Source: Mesaphorura yosii (taxonomy: Eukaryota; Arthropoda; Collembola; Poduromorpha; Tullbergiidae). Taken from it: a DNA stretch of 64,000 nucleotides. Shown here in pieces: positions 47,901 through 60,300 of this stretch. The notes below the pieces were generated by a model. That model was not told where the DNA came from. It searched no databases and saw only the letters and a program-made list of their open reading frames with translations. The stretch covers positions 53,823 through 117,822 of the forward strand of contig WIXG01000247.1 in NCBI GenBank assembly GCA_009869945.1. Reading direction: 5' to 3'. The position numbers were made by a program, and so were the translations under genes. Each line of letters starts with the position of its first letter. Position 1 is the stretch's first letter.

Positions 47901-50321
47901 TCACCCAAAGTAGCCAAAACGTGAATGTGCATTAAACAGCTGTTCGCAGAGCTCCCCATTCCATTTTGTAGTTGATGCATGAAATTGAATCGACAAAAGA
48001 CTCATCAAAGGCATGAGAAACGAGATGAAAATCGTGAATTCCAGATGCGTGATTGTGTGGTGAATTTGATCCAGATTTACTACGACAGAAATTTATGCCA
48101 CTCAATTTTGCTCTTTCACGATGGCTTAAACCAGTTTTTCTATTTCTTGCAGGTGGACTCGAACATTCCTTCGATTGGCGAAAACTCATTCTGGGGCGTT
48201 CATTCCCTGCGCTGTCTGAACCTCACCGCCAACAACATCACAAATATTGTGGAAGCCAATTTTCGGGGCTTAGTGAATCTGGAAGTTTTGAGTCTCCGTG
48301 AAAATAATATCGAAACTTTGGTGTCAGCCTCATTTCAAGCACTGCCTAACCTTAGACAACTCGACTTGTCGAAGAATCGGGTCAACAAACTCGTGGAAAG
48401 ATTATTTCTTAATCTTCACATGCTGGAAATTTTGGACATTAGTTCAAATTGGATTAGAGAATTGAATCCCGACGTGTTTCGCGATATTTGGCGGCTTAAG
48501 GAATTAAAGTGTCGGGAATGCGGGCTTAAAAGTATCAATCCGCTCCTGTACGCCCTGCTCACGGATATTCGGGTACGTTCCACGGTTTGACATCTTATGG
48601 CATGAAGATTTTTTGCGAGCGAGGTGTCAGAGTCTTTTAATTAGTTGAGCCCGTCATAACTTCGTTAATATAAACAAAAGAAAAAGCAACGTAAAAGTTT
48701 TTCCAATTTACGGCTTCCGTAAACTTTCCTCTTCAGAAGTTCATTAAAAACAACCTGTGCACGGTGCGCATTAATTCAAAGTTCTGTGATTAGAAAATGT
48801 TGAGTTGAAAACTTTCAAGATTGAACTTCGAAATTCTAACGACTTGATTGTCATTCGATTGTTCTTCACGTTCTGCTTTCCTGCTTCCTCCCTCGCAGGT
48901 CTTGGATTTGGGACAAAACGAGTTCAAGTACTTGAATCGAGAAGAGTTCGGGAGCCTGATTCACATAAAAGAACTTTACCTGGACGGGAATCAAATCTCT
49001 GCAATTACTGACGACACCTTCAAATCCTCACGCTTCAAAGTTCTTTCACTCGCCTCGAATCGAATTCTGCGCATCGACCGCAAAGCATTCGAGAACACAA
49101 CAATCCAGCATCTCGATCTGTCTGGGAACAAGTTTGACACAATTGATAAGGACATCATTGGCCTCAAAGCTCGACCGAATTTCACACGGATTGACTTGAG
49201 CCGCAACCCCAAACTGCAGATGAAGTCGTTACTCATTTTCCTGGCGGAGAATACGCAGCTGAAGTGGCTGGCTCTGTCAGGGAATGCCTACGAGGAACTG
49301 CCGCCAAAAATGTTTGAGAATCAAAGACGCCTGGAGTTTCTCAACTTATCAGCAAATAATTTCAAGGAGCTGTACGCGCACAACTTGAATGGTCTAGGAT
49401 TCCTGAAAGTCCTAGATCTGTCATACAACAAATTCAAGGGAATGACCAGCGAAATTCTGAGTCAGTTTGGAAAGCTTTACGCGCTGGAGGACATTCGCTT
49501 GAACGGGAATCCGTGGTCGTGTGATCTCTGCTACATACCACAGCTGCTCAGTTGGGTGCGACGGAGCCAACTGTTTAGGAAAGGGTGTTCGGGGCATGCA
49601 GGTACGTAATTAGTCATGACTTTCTCATAAATTCGCAACGCTTTGGGATTAAATTTGGATAGAATTACGACCAATTCTTATTAAACAGGACACAACTGCT
49701 TGAGATGTGTGACTCCATCCGTGTATCGCGAGCGGACACTGATATCATTAGACGAAAGCGAGCTGGACTGGTGTTACAATTATCCAGACCACAAAGACGC
49801 GGTTCCAGCTTCTATTCTGGTAATCTCACGACCACATCTCGTTAATCCTTCCCGTACTCTCTAAAGTTACTTTTCTATCCCAACTTTTATCGCACTTTTA
49901 ATAGAATCTGGATGAACCGAAATTGGGGCTATTTATCGTCTGTGGTGTTATTCTACTAATCCTTGTGATTGCCACCATTCTCATTATAATCCATTCGAGA
50001 TGGCACGCCGCACATTACTACACGCACGAAGAGGACCGGACGCACGAGAGACCAGAGTTCGGAGAGATTCAGATCCCCGTTCCGCCAGACTACGACCACT
50101 TGGCGGTGAACGAGGGATTCGACAATCTGTACTTTCACGAGAATGGAAACGGGAAGAGCAAAATGATTGCCACGATCGAGGAGATTAGCTTCGTCGAGCC
50201 CAAATTCTCAAAGAATAACCTTCCTGAGCTTACGAGTTTCAAACAAAATCAAAACAGTCGTCCTCCATCTGGATCGTCGCCGACGCTGAATAACAGAAAT
50301 AATAATTGTAATCTGAGGTAG
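44971..50321 (+). CDS. Leucine-rich-repeat single-pass membrane receptor
   Basis: Predicted cell-surface adhesion or receptor protein. Five coding exons (44971-45318, 48153-48572, 48899-49601, 49689-49819, 49905-50321) give 672 aa in one frame. Order: a signal peptide (LLLILTLTLIIHGGYSQ), a Cys-capped LRR N-terminal module (CPQKCSCGLDDRG...VLC), and about a dozen leucine-rich repeats of the type LRCLNLTANNITNIVEANF and LEVLSLRENNIETLV. The LRR C-terminal cap starts NPWSCDLCYIPQLLSWV, with later HNCLRC and DWCYNYPD cysteines. A transmembrane helix (LFIVCGVILLILVIATILII) and an intracellular tail of about 110 residues with Tyr-containing EGFDNLYFHENGNG follow. The architecture is shared by many neuronal and developmental LRR proteins; the exact orthologue is not identified. 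The first intron is 2.8 kb while the others are short, a pattern often linked to regulatory elements. Confidence 0.9.
45319..48152 (+). other. Large first coding intron of the LRR gene
   Basis: Starts GTAAGTGCC and ends TTTCTTGCAG. At 2,834 nt it is far longer than the other introns of this gene (85-330 nt). No nested gene was found. Open frames inside it lack recognisable motifs. Confidence 0.75.
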
Positions 50322-50507
50322 TCGTCTAGTCCGAAGCTATACAGCAACGTGTAAATTACCACGGTATAATGAAATTTGCACAAATTGCCAAATGATTGAC
50401 TTTTAGCGCACATGCACTGTTTCCTGTTTAGTTCTTGCCGGATTTATTGCACAATCGAACCCGCGATGGTCAAAATGGTGCATTCTTCACACTAAAATTA
50501 TCATTAA

Positions 50508-50513
50508 AATAAA
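50508..50513 (+). terminator. AATAAA polyadenylation signal for the LRR gene
   Basis: AATAAA about 187 bp after the stop. A second AATAAA lies near 50780, and minus-strand signals for PGAP1 are at about 50800-50822, so the two 3' ends converge closely. Confidence 0.6.
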
Positions 50514-50921
50514 TCCTTTTAAGAAGTGATTGCATGATTTTAGCTTGTCTCTTTCGTAAGGAAAGCATGGACGGACGGACGCATTTTTATCATTGTAAAT
50601 AATTTGTAGTATGCTCTTTTGTACCAACTTTTGTAGAGTGAATTAGACGCTAATAACTTATGCATAAATCGTCAGCTTTAACAACAACGTGTCTGAGAGT
50701 TTTGCAATTGGGATTAGCCGTTAATGAAGTAATCTCGATGATTTAAGTTCAAATCTTCTGAAAAAGAATTTTTATATCCAAATAAATGCATAAATTGTGT
50801 TTATTTTCTGCTGCGTTTATTCAAGAAAATGTCTACCAAATCCAACTAGTCAATCTGAAATACTGGCGATGTAATGACATAACTAGAACGAAAACAACTA
50901 CATGCTATAATGCCTTCATAT

Positions 50922-53900
50922 TCAGCCCACATTACTTTCTTCGGTCATTGCTTCATCAGACGAGGTCGACTCATCATCATCATCTTTTTGTTCGGAGTTA
51001 TCCGGATTGTTGAGCGGTGGATTTTGCGCTGATTCGTCTGAAGATTCGATGGGAGCCATGAGTGAGATTAACTGGCAACCAGTAATACTTAAAAGAACCA
51101 CCACGATGAGAAAACTCATGAGGTACAGTCGATGACTTCCCCAAATCACGGCAAATAGACCAGTTAAGTAGCACATGCCTCGTTGCATTTTCCACAACAA
51201 TCTGTGTTGGAACGAATTCAGTTAAACCGCATTTCTAGCGTCTTGCAGTTAATGCCAGCGCAATGGACTTACGGATTGAAGGCAGGGACGAAACCCTGCC
51301 ACAAAATTGCAAGCGAAGGCGCTAACATTAGGCACAGGTACAGTGAAACGTCCCATTGTGGAGCCTCGTCAAAGCTGAAGTAGAATATTGCCAATTAGCT
51401 AATCGAATGAACCTTAGAAAACAGCGAATATTAACTCAACTCACTTGAAATTGTGAATCCAGTATATTAAACTGGGCAGGTTTATTGCCGTGATGACAAA
51501 CCACAGCATGGCACAGTGAAAGTGGAAGTTGCTTGCAGAAAATATTTCTCCAAGGTTTACGCCTTCCTTTCTTAAAAGATCATCCAGTACATCCTGATAA
51601 GACTTGAAAATCTGAAATAAGACATAGGAAAGCAAACAGCATTTAATCTCATTGAAAGAGAAAGTGCAAACGCGAAGCTTCAATACCTTGACTAGAAAGA
51701 AGAAAAGACCAACTGCGAATCCCAATGCACCGCATGTGGCCAGAGCAATTCCAACAATGACTACCGCAATTGTAAGTGGGAACTTATCCAAAGTTAGCGT
51801 CAGTGCGAACTCTGTAACTTTTTCAGGCACGTTTCCCAGCTTCTTTGTGAAAAATCTGAAAAACAGAAAGCACAGCATTTGACAAGCTCAACAGAATAGA
51901 AGTAGAAGGTTTAAAACTTGCATGATAAAGCGATTAAAGTGCTCACTTCAGTAGCAGCGAATGGTACGTGTTGCCGGCAGTGGCCAGGACAAAATATGCG
52001 AGAAGTCCAAGTGCAAATACAAGTGTGAAGGAGGTTAAATAGAGTCCGAAATGTAGCAATATTGTGTATTCTTCTTCGTCCATCATGGTGGGATAATCGT
52101 TTCTAGTATTAGAGGAATGCCAGATCGGGGTGTCGATTAGCATTAACACGTCGAGCGTTCAGTGTTCATGTATATTTGTACAGCGAAACTAAGACTAACT
52201 AAAAGACTTACGGAAGATAAAGGAGACAAAGAGCCACCACAAAGCCCGGAACAACCGTAAGGAGGTAGGCATTTCGTAGAAGAATTCGGGGAAAACTGTA
52301 CCATCCAGACGCAGGTTGGAAGGCAAAACTCATCAGAATGATGCTTGTGAAATGAGAAGGAAGCAGGCGCCAATATGTACGAAATATCTGACCAGCAGTC
52401 TCGACCCATGCCAGGTGACAGCTCACCACGTATTTGCAGCCCTTGTCCAAATACAGTTCGACTTCCGCCTTCTTGGACGTCCAATCGAGGAATCGAATTA
52501 GGAGGCTTTCATTTCTATTGAAAATTGCACACGGTAAGTTGAGAAACAGATTTTAATTGTCTGAAGCCATGCAGCATCCCACACCAATATTAACTCAAAC
52601 TCACTTGAAAAAGTTGTGCGTTTTAAACGACCCTTGTTGGAAAATGCCAACTGAATTATGATGCCCACCACATTTCGAAACAACGGCTTTCTCGTCTTTG
52701 TTTTCCTCTTGTAATTCAACGCTCATCTTCCACGCTAACACGCGTAAAACATTTCTGAACAGAGGGAATTGCAATTTGTAGTAAATCTTGCCCTCAGTTT
52801 TGAATTCATCTCCGACTGTTCCTATCCTTTCCGAGTTGTACACGTCAATGTTGACACACGACTGAAAGGACAATGATCTCAACGATGGAAATGATAATCG
52901 ATTACAGACTTTCACAATTAAGGAGAAGTACACGTACTGGAAAGTCGGCCGGCTCCAATTTGACTATCAAATGAGAAAAGTCTTTCACTGTATCGTAATC
53001 TAAGTGAACTATCTTCCTTCTTCGATGGTATGAAGGTATCAGCTGGGTTTGGTTGGACAAGTTATGGAGTTTCGAACTGGAATGAAAAGCATCACTCGCA
53101 TACAATTAAAACACCTTGATTGATTTTCTAAAAGTTTCTCCAAGCTTCATAGCTCACCAAATTCTAACACCATTAACAAATGACTGGCTCTTGCAACCGA
53201 AAATCCAGTTCTTTGGCTTCGTGTTTGAAGTCGTGACAAGAATTTTAGGATTTTCAGAATCGGTAACATCCTTTCTAAATATCGTCATTGGAAACATCAC
53301 GAACGTCAACTTATTTGAAGGCGCTTGGCAATAATCACGGACTAAATATTCAGTCCAAAGAGCCGACGGCGGATCTGTCCCTTGTATTTCATTGGGATGA
53401 GCTGAATGGTACGACTTGCCTGATGTTCTCTGATTAAGCAACAACATGCCAAATAGAGAAACTATCGAGCAAGAAGTACTTGAACAAATAGATCTCACCT
53501 TAAGAAAATGATAAGTTAACACTCGTTCCCTCAAAGTAGCGTTCTGTGTAATGGCGTAATATTTAAACTTTTTGTGCATTTCAACCATATCAAAGAGAGA
53601 TCGGACCACAGCCATTACAATCTGCTTGCACCAAACAATGCATAAATGATCAGTAGACGCCCAAGCTGTCGGTATCGCCGTAGTCTGAAAATGTGGGAAG
53701 GGTCGTCATTGCTTGCCTTCGAAATTCATTAACGTAACATTTTGCAACTACCTACCGAAGTATGAAGAGTATTGAAGGACCACCGTGTCAGCTTGCTAGG
53801 AATGATTAAATCACGATCACCTCCAGCCAAACTCATTAAGGTCATATCTTGCAAGTTGTCTTTCTTCAGCTGCGTCCAATTTCTGGCGACGTGATAATAA

Positions 53901-55213
53901 AACAAATCAGTGTCTGGATCAGTAATAATCAGTGGCTGGAGATGCGGCGTTGAAAGAGTGAAAATCATCTCGGCCTTGGAATCCTCAAGAATTAAAGTCT
54001 TCGCTATAAGTCCTCCCTGTCAAGAGTTTAAGCATATCAACGTCTGAGTTGTTACAGTGAGCGACTCAAGCTAAAGCAACCCAAGGCAGTTATCGAGCGC
54101 CTTGTAACGACAGTGTCACAGATTTTGACCCCTATCTCCTCCCAAACCACTGAATATTTTTGAAAACGGTTTTCAAAAATGTATTCATGATGGTCCGGTT
54201 TAGGGAGTGGGCTAATTCTTTTTTGAAAAAAATTGCAAAAAAATGTGGCTCTAACCCGACTTGAACTCAAGGCCGTGCATCCTAAGCACGGTTGTATTAC
54301 TCTACTCATTATGCAGTTGCCGGCCACATATCAAATAGGGCTCAAAATCCGTGACACCATCGTTATAAAGCGCTCGATTTCATGAAAAATTAATTATTGA
54401 ATTCAGGAGAAGGCCAGTACCGGGTGGCATTGAGGCGAGAAATTGACAGATTAAGAAGGCGAAAAGAATCCATACGGTCCGGCCACTTAGTGGCCGGCTG
54501 ATTAAGCTAGTTACCATCGAATGGCCGATTATGACAACATGATGAAAATCTTCGTAGAAACTCATAACTCGATTAATTGCAAGTCTTGCGTATGCGGTTT
54601 GCCTTTCCAGAACATAACCATAAATCCCAGAGATCTCTTCGTTAAAGTCCAAGGCGAAGAAGTCAAAATGGTAGGGTGTACGACTATGTAACCATTTTCT
54701 TAGCGCCACTGACGCAAACGAACGAACTGCGAATCCAAACAAGTTTTGTAACCGTAAATAAGAGAATTCTCGTGAATGAATCTCATTTTACCTTGTTTAT
54801 ATGACCCAGCATTTCCAGGTAGAAATAAGACAGGAATTCCATTGAATTTAAGATTTCGAACCGCTTCGATATGTTTACCTTCAGTGTACGCATACAAGCC
54901 GTACATCGGAAAGTGGTGATCACCCTCCTTCTTATTCAGTCCAATTTTCTGCAATAAAGCGGTTTACGTGTAGTCACTGCACCTTTAAAGTACTGAATTA
55001 AGAATGACTTACCACATACTGAGGAAACTCAAACATGTACGTCATCTGACACTTGTTTTCTTCGACATTGCGAAAGTAATCGTAAGATCCAACAATGAAC
55101 AGTGAAACAAATAGCAGACTGAGAATGTATGTGATGCCATTTAAGGCGAGTACACGAAGCGACAAGGGTTGCTCCTTTGACCCTGTCGTAGGATTCCGCC
55201 CATTTGGAGCCAT
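50922..55213 (-). CDS. PGAP1: GPI inositol-deacylase
   Basis: Endoplasmic-reticulum membrane hydrolase that removes the acyl chain from the inositol of newly attached GPI anchors, needed for export of GPI-anchored proteins. The ATG at 55213 starts a short cytosolic N-terminus and a first membrane helix (ILSLLFVSLFIVGSYDYF). The lumenal CQMTYMFEFPQYV segment, PVLFLPGNAGSYKQVRS and the lipase nucleophile elbow VVIIGHSMGG follow. The GHSM|GGLIAKTLILED join is split by a 498-nt intron (54017-54514). Downstream exons encode STPHLQPLIITDPDTDLFYY and a beta-rich lumenal region. Multiple C-terminal membrane helices then come, for example FPLTIAVVIVGIALATCG and FHCAMLWFVITAINLPSLIY. The acidic tail ends EAMTEESNVG. 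All family landmarks seem intact. The 498-nt intron contains an inverted-repeat element. Promoter side faces SGPP across about 2 kb. Confidence 0.93.
54156..54180. repeat. 25-nt odd palindrome within the PGAP1 intron element
   Basis: ATTTTTGAAAAC, one central G, then GTTTTCAAAAAT: 12 base pairs around a single unpaired base. It could form a sub-hairpin of the element or be an older nested insertion. Confidence 0.8.
54247..54325 (-). pseudogene. tRNA-derived segment (decayed, proline-like AGG anticodon)
   Basis: The minus strand shows an A-box-like TGCATAATGAGTAGAG. An anticodon arm CGTGC-TTAGGAT-GCACG would present AGG. A T-arm CTTGA-GTTCAAG-TCGGG forms five pairs including wobbles, with a B-box-like GTTCAAGTC. 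The acceptor ends (GGCCGGC against TTAGAGCC) pair in only the first three positions, so this is not a functional tRNA gene. It sits in the core of the inverted-repeat element. Confidence 0.6.
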
Positions 55214-57228
55214 TTTTAGACTTCGAACTCCAATTCAGGAGCTAGCGAGCTTCCGATTTCAGCCCGATTTATGTCAACAATCGTGGAAATCCATTTACAA
55301 CAGAGAAGGAACACTGACACTGACAGGATGACGCAAGGCCACGCCAAGAAAGTCACGAACTCAGAAAAATGACCTCGAACTAATTAATCATTTAATAACT
55401 TTTCGCAAATCTCTCATCTGAAACTTCAAACCCCCGAAGCCTCCGATGCATTCAAAGTGCTCAAACCGGCAACTAGCAAGGAAGAAGGCAAAAAACTCGG
55501 AGCCAATTTAGGCAAAATCCTTTGTTTGCATTGGGCTTTGATAGATTAACTAGATTCGATATATCTGGTCGAAATACCTGCATTATGAGGGACATGGCGA
55601 ACGATCAAGTGTAAGAGGCATGCGTATTGGAGCCAAAACAGCCACCGCCACCGTGCCCTGATCGGCTACAATGACTGGACATACTGGAAGTCGCAAAAAT
55701 GATGCGTAATGCCAACGCCCCCCAAAACCACCGACAAGTTAATAGCGTCGCATAGCGTCAATGAAGTGGGGAAGAAAGCTAGGTTCTAGCTGAGCATCCG
55801 AGATACAAAATACACACAGAAACCGACATTCCGTATTCACAATTCCAAATTCCTTTATCATCATGTGCCCACACGTATTCCTCATACTCAAGCTCATAGA
55901 CTCATAATCAAACTGCAGTTCTCATACCAGTCTTGATTATACGCTCAAAGTTAATAGCTAGTTGCAATGCTGGGCACGGCCACTGTAATTCCGCGATCAC
56001 GTTCACCATGCACCCACATCACGTCTCTCATGAGATTCCAACAAAACGGTATTTATCATGCGGTATGCGAAGGATGACACATATTTACGATGATGACATA
56101 ATAGAGTGAGCAAACAATAGATAACAATACAGGAACACGCGAGATGATTCAATTCACTTGCCATTGAGCGAAAAAATAGAATTTTGCATGGCCCCTGCCC
56201 GAGGTGGCTGTCGAGTCTCTAGTGTAGAGTGCATAGACGGCAACGGCAGCATAATAATTAAGTGTCATTTTATGAGAATTGTTTTGCAGCCTGCGTGAAT
56301 AATAACTTGCTAATAATAATAGACTGACTACGCTAGACAGCTCCTCAGGAGCGATATCCTCTGCTGCTGGAACTTGGACCCATTAAAACCATCTACTAAA
56401 CACGTGGACGTGAATAATGCAACGAGCTGGACTCCTCGGACTGTGCTTTGGATTGCTTGGGTTTGTAGCACCATCATCATGAGATGTCCCACGAAATCAA
56501 TTTTATTGATTAACCGACCTTTGTGAATCAGAATCTCGTTCTGCTCGGTAATTTTGTTACACTTTACGAGATAACAGAGTCATCCATCCTCGGGACTGAA
56601 TCAAACTAATTGAATAGTGTCTGTATCAGTCTTTCGAGTCTTTCAGCCTCGAGAACAAAGTTCATCAGCTGTGAAGTTCTGTGTACTCAAGAGTGAAGCG
56701 ACTCCGTCTATGCTTTTAATTGAGAGTGAGTACGAAGCTACGAGACACAATTCAATCAGATCTCAGAAGATTCAGACCGGGTGTGGAGTGCGTTAAGGTA
56801 GTTAAGAAACTTCTCAAGGCAAGACAAGACTGGCCAAATTGGTTAAATTGATCTCTTCTTTACTTCTCTCTTGTACCATAATAACTTCAAGTAAAGGAAC
56901 ATTTAACTGGACTTTAATAGCCTGACTGAACCATTTGTGTTTAATTCCACTTACTTAATTCGTGACAAGGAGACAGAAACCATGCGGGCTCAATAATTAG
57001 TATTCACAAGCACGTGTCAACGTTGCCATCCGCTAGCGAAGTTTTGCTGGCGTTCAAGATACAAGGCCGGATTTTCAGTTCCGTCGGACACCGTTTGTAG
57101 ACGTAAGTAACTCAGTTTATGTATGCTGCTAATGGAAGGGTACACAAACTACATCTCATTCATGTTCAGATAATTTGACAGTTAGAGAAGCTAACCAGCT
57201 GCTTGAATGTAGTTTTCTTTCTGTGATC
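55214..57228. other. Divergent intergenic interval between PGAP1 and SGPP, with a 5' UTR intron
   Basis: No coding exon seen. Near the right end a TCAGT initiator-like site (about 57075) is followed by a consensus donor at 57103 and an acceptor at 57169. This suggests a short non-coding first exon for the sphingosine phosphatase gene. The remainder shows no recognised element. Confidence 0.5.
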
Positions 57229-59010
57229 ATGACCGCTAGGAGTGACAGTGCCAATTCATGGTCGCAGTATCGTCGAACGTTAACTGATATTTCTCGAGCC
57301 GTTAGACAGCGAGTTAACTTCAGAATGGGCTCATTCTCTTGGATTGAGTACTTGAAGGATCCTCAATTGGTCGCAAACTTCCAACAGTATTTTGGCGTTC
57401 AGCCACCAGCGTATTACAGTTCCAACCGCTCAGCCTGCAAATGCAACCCCAGTTCTCAAAATTCAGAGAAGACACCAGAGACAAGTAAACGCAAGTCTAG
57501 TCGAAGGCTTTCACAAGAGGAACCAGATGATGCGAAGTACGACGGATATCCAGCCAGCGCCAGCCGTCACGATGGCTTCAAACGAACAACTCTTTGTAAA
57601 CTGTGTGACACGGACCAGTCAGACGATGCCCAGATGATTTCATTAAAGCCAGCTCCAATAATTAGAAACAAGTTTTGGTATTTGCTCTTCTCTTTTGGCA
57701 CTGCCCTTGGCGATGAAGCATTCTACGCCTTCTCATTTTGCTTCTGGTTTTGGAATGTGGATGGATCCGTTGGAAGACGAGTTGTCTACGTGTGGGCATT
57801 GCTCATGTATATTGGTAAGTTCGCCTTAAGCTTGTGCCATTTTTGTTTTTAGATAGATGAATTCAAAAACGGATATTTCACAGGACAAGGCTTGAAGGAT
57901 ATTATTAAATGGCCAAGACCGTCATGTCCACCGGTTATTCGATTACAGAGGAAGTGGGAGTTGGAGTACGGAATGCCGTCCACACACGCGATAGTCGGAA
58001 GCGCGGTGCCTTTCGCAAGCATATTTTTTACGTCGACTAGATATCAGGTAAATTGATTCAGCCACAATGTGCAAGGTTTTAACAAAAATGAAGGATGAAA
58101 ACTGAACATAAGATTTATTTGCTTCATTTCAGTATCCAATCACCGTTGGTATGTTCATTGCAATCTTATGGTGTGCGTTGGTTTGCACAAGCCGAATTTA
58201 TCTTGGAATGCATACTGTTCTGGTAAATTCCTTCATCTTTGGCACTTTGGAAGGTGGGTGCCTAATTTTCGAATGTGCGGAATAGGACGTCATGGCCGGT
58301 CTAGGAATTGTTGCAGTGGGAATTGGATGGGTGATGGCTCTTGTGGATTGCCTGGACCCGTTCTTACTTCAGAACGAGTACGGCGCGCTGTATCTTTTGC
58401 TTGGCGCAGTGGTCCTTGTCATATGTTCCCCTGGTGGCGATCGGTGGACTCCTGCGAGGTACCATACTTCAAAAATTTCCGTTCTCGAGTACCTCAAATG
58501 TCTGCCAATCTCTTATTAGTCGATATGCACTCATTTGCAGAGGGGACACCGTAGTCATTTTGGGAACATGCGTGGGCTTGAATAGCGGAGCCTGGCTAAA
58601 TTATCAGTTGGGCATAATCCGAGGACCTCCAATGGACCCGCCTTACCCAGTAATCTGGCCTTCGTATGGAATGATTGGTCTATCATTTCTGCGCATCGTC
58701 ATTGGACTATGTTTCATAGCTGCCATCCGTGCAACAATAAAGAGCGTTGCGAGATTCACCATCCAAAGGTTCATTCTTACCAAAGACGAGCTTTCAAATG
58801 TAAGATAAATCTATGAATGCTATTTCTTAGCAGAATTTATTGGCATTCTTTTTTAATTTCCAGGCAAGTACGACGAAGAAACAAGTCATTACTGAGCTAA
58901 CGTACAAATTCTCGACTTACATCATTCTTGGGTTCTGCGTCGTCTACGTCATTCCTACAATATTTCGCTTTATTGGAATTCAGAGACCATCATTTCATAC
59001 TGAAGTTTGA
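57229..59010 (+). CDS. Sphingosine-1-phosphate phosphatase
   Basis: Endoplasmic-reticulum integral membrane enzyme that dephosphorylates sphingosine-1-phosphate, lowering this signalling lipid and feeding ceramide synthesis. Six exons (57229-57814, 57884-58047, 58133-58222, 58286-58458, 58541-58799, 58864-59010) give 472 aa. The three motifs of the PAP2 phosphatase family are complete: KDIIKWPRP, YGMPSTHAIVGSA and SRIYLGMHTVLD, the last split by an intron before its Asp. A cytosolic N-terminus of about 150 residues (FSWIEYLKDPQLVANFQQYF, then a Ser/Lys-rich linker with KRKSSRR) precedes FWYLLFSFGTALGDEAFYAF, a block typical of SGPP1/SGPP2. About eight hydrophobic helices follow. Start chosen at the first ATG in frame (57229). 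It resembles SGPP1/2, without evidence for either paralogue. Confidence 0.94.
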
Positions 59011-60300
59011 TGACACCTGTAATTAGTCAAATTATCGCTTGTCACACATAGTCAATTAATTATCCAAGTTTTGCAAGTATAGTAAGACTCAAGTATTGGA
59101 AGTATACAAAGTGTAGTCAATACCACAACTACAAATATTAACAGAGTGCTTTATGAATGTTGGCTTTGTCGGCTTTGTTCAATTTCCCTACTTAATTTCG
59201 CGTTGTCTACGTCAGATATTCTTAATGTGTGTTTAGTTTATCCACGTTTTATCGAACTGCTCAGAATTATGTTGTTATTTGTGAATTGTGATTATTGAGT
59301 TTGTACGGGAAGTTACCTTCGACATAGACTTCATTAACAAAAGTCACTAGCTTTAATGAGAATGTTTAGTTTAGTTTAAATGTTACTGCCTGTATTACTG
59401 AATAGTGTAGCTTAAGCTTTTCGGTAATTAGAAATGATTGACTGATTCTTGTCTATTATCTTAGCTGCTTAGTTTAAGCCATCACAGTGGTTAATTTCGC
59501 TCTCCTTTGGTAACAGGACTTCAAGCAAGCGGCAGCGAAATGAAAGCAGAGCAGCCACAGACTTATCTGTATTTTCTGCTTGTATTGGACAACAGATAAG
59601 ACGAGGTGTTCACAAACCGAAGCTGTTATGTTAACTATACAATGCTCAGACCGATACGATAGCTTCAGTTCGAGTCGCAAATACCATACCTTAATCAAAT
59701 CAAATACAGTGAGCGATGCTTTGGCTTTAACATTGTTGGTTGTTACGAGGTTAGAAACTCGTAGAGAAAGAAAGTGATGCTCGTCGTCGTCACGAATAAA
59801 TTAACACGATAATAATTTGAGGAAATAAAAAAATTTATTCCACACCTCGTCTGCTCCGTCATGATCACCTCATGTAACAGAACCAGGACCAGACCAGACT
59901 TCTCTGCTCGCGATAGTTTTGTGCATGTTTTGTGCTATTTGTGCTACATGACTGTTAAGGAAATTGCGGTCTGACATTTGTGGAGTCATGCTGCACCGCA
60001 TCTCGTATTTGTGGTCTCACTTTTGACTTGACTAGGTTCAGTGAGCTCAAAAGTTCGTTTTTCGTTCTCCAATTATTGTAGACGTGCGTGAAACTGCTCA
60101 GCACCACAAGCAAATAGCAAAGCTCGCACACACACGGACAGAAACGGCAGATAATGCGTTCTTAATGATATAATTGCTTAGTGCCAGAACCAGAGAGCAA
60201 AAGCAAAAGCGCAGCATCAACATGCACAGCGCATAACTCGCAATTTCACATCGAAATCCGTTCTCCAGTGAGTAAATATCCCGATTTTTACGGTGCTACA
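59011..60300. other. Intergenic / 3' UTR of the phosphatase gene
   Basis: AT-rich tail of the phosphatase transcript and the upstream region of the Ig gene. AATAAA occurs near 59793 and 59824. A weak 9-bp hairpin (CTTATCTGT / ACAGATAAG) lies at about 59560-59600. No gene seen. Confidence 0.55.

Larger units (their letters stand above)
54092..54378. mobile_element. 287-bp MITE-like element with 44-bp terminal inverted repeats
   Basis: Left end ATCGAGCGCCTTGTAACGAC... (54092-54135) matches the reverse complement of the right end (54335-54378) at 38 of 44 positions; five of the six differences are transitions. It lies wholly inside an intron of PGAP1. The interior has a 25-nt near-palindrome (54156-54180) and a tRNA-like segment (54247-54325). 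No coding capacity. A target-site duplication is not clear beyond a possible TT. Superfamily unassigned. Confidence 0.85.

Noticed and set aside
54247-54325. Functional tRNA-Pro gene
   Set aside because: The acceptor stem pairs poorly and there is no clean terminator or mature end, so only a decayed tRNA-derived segment is supported.
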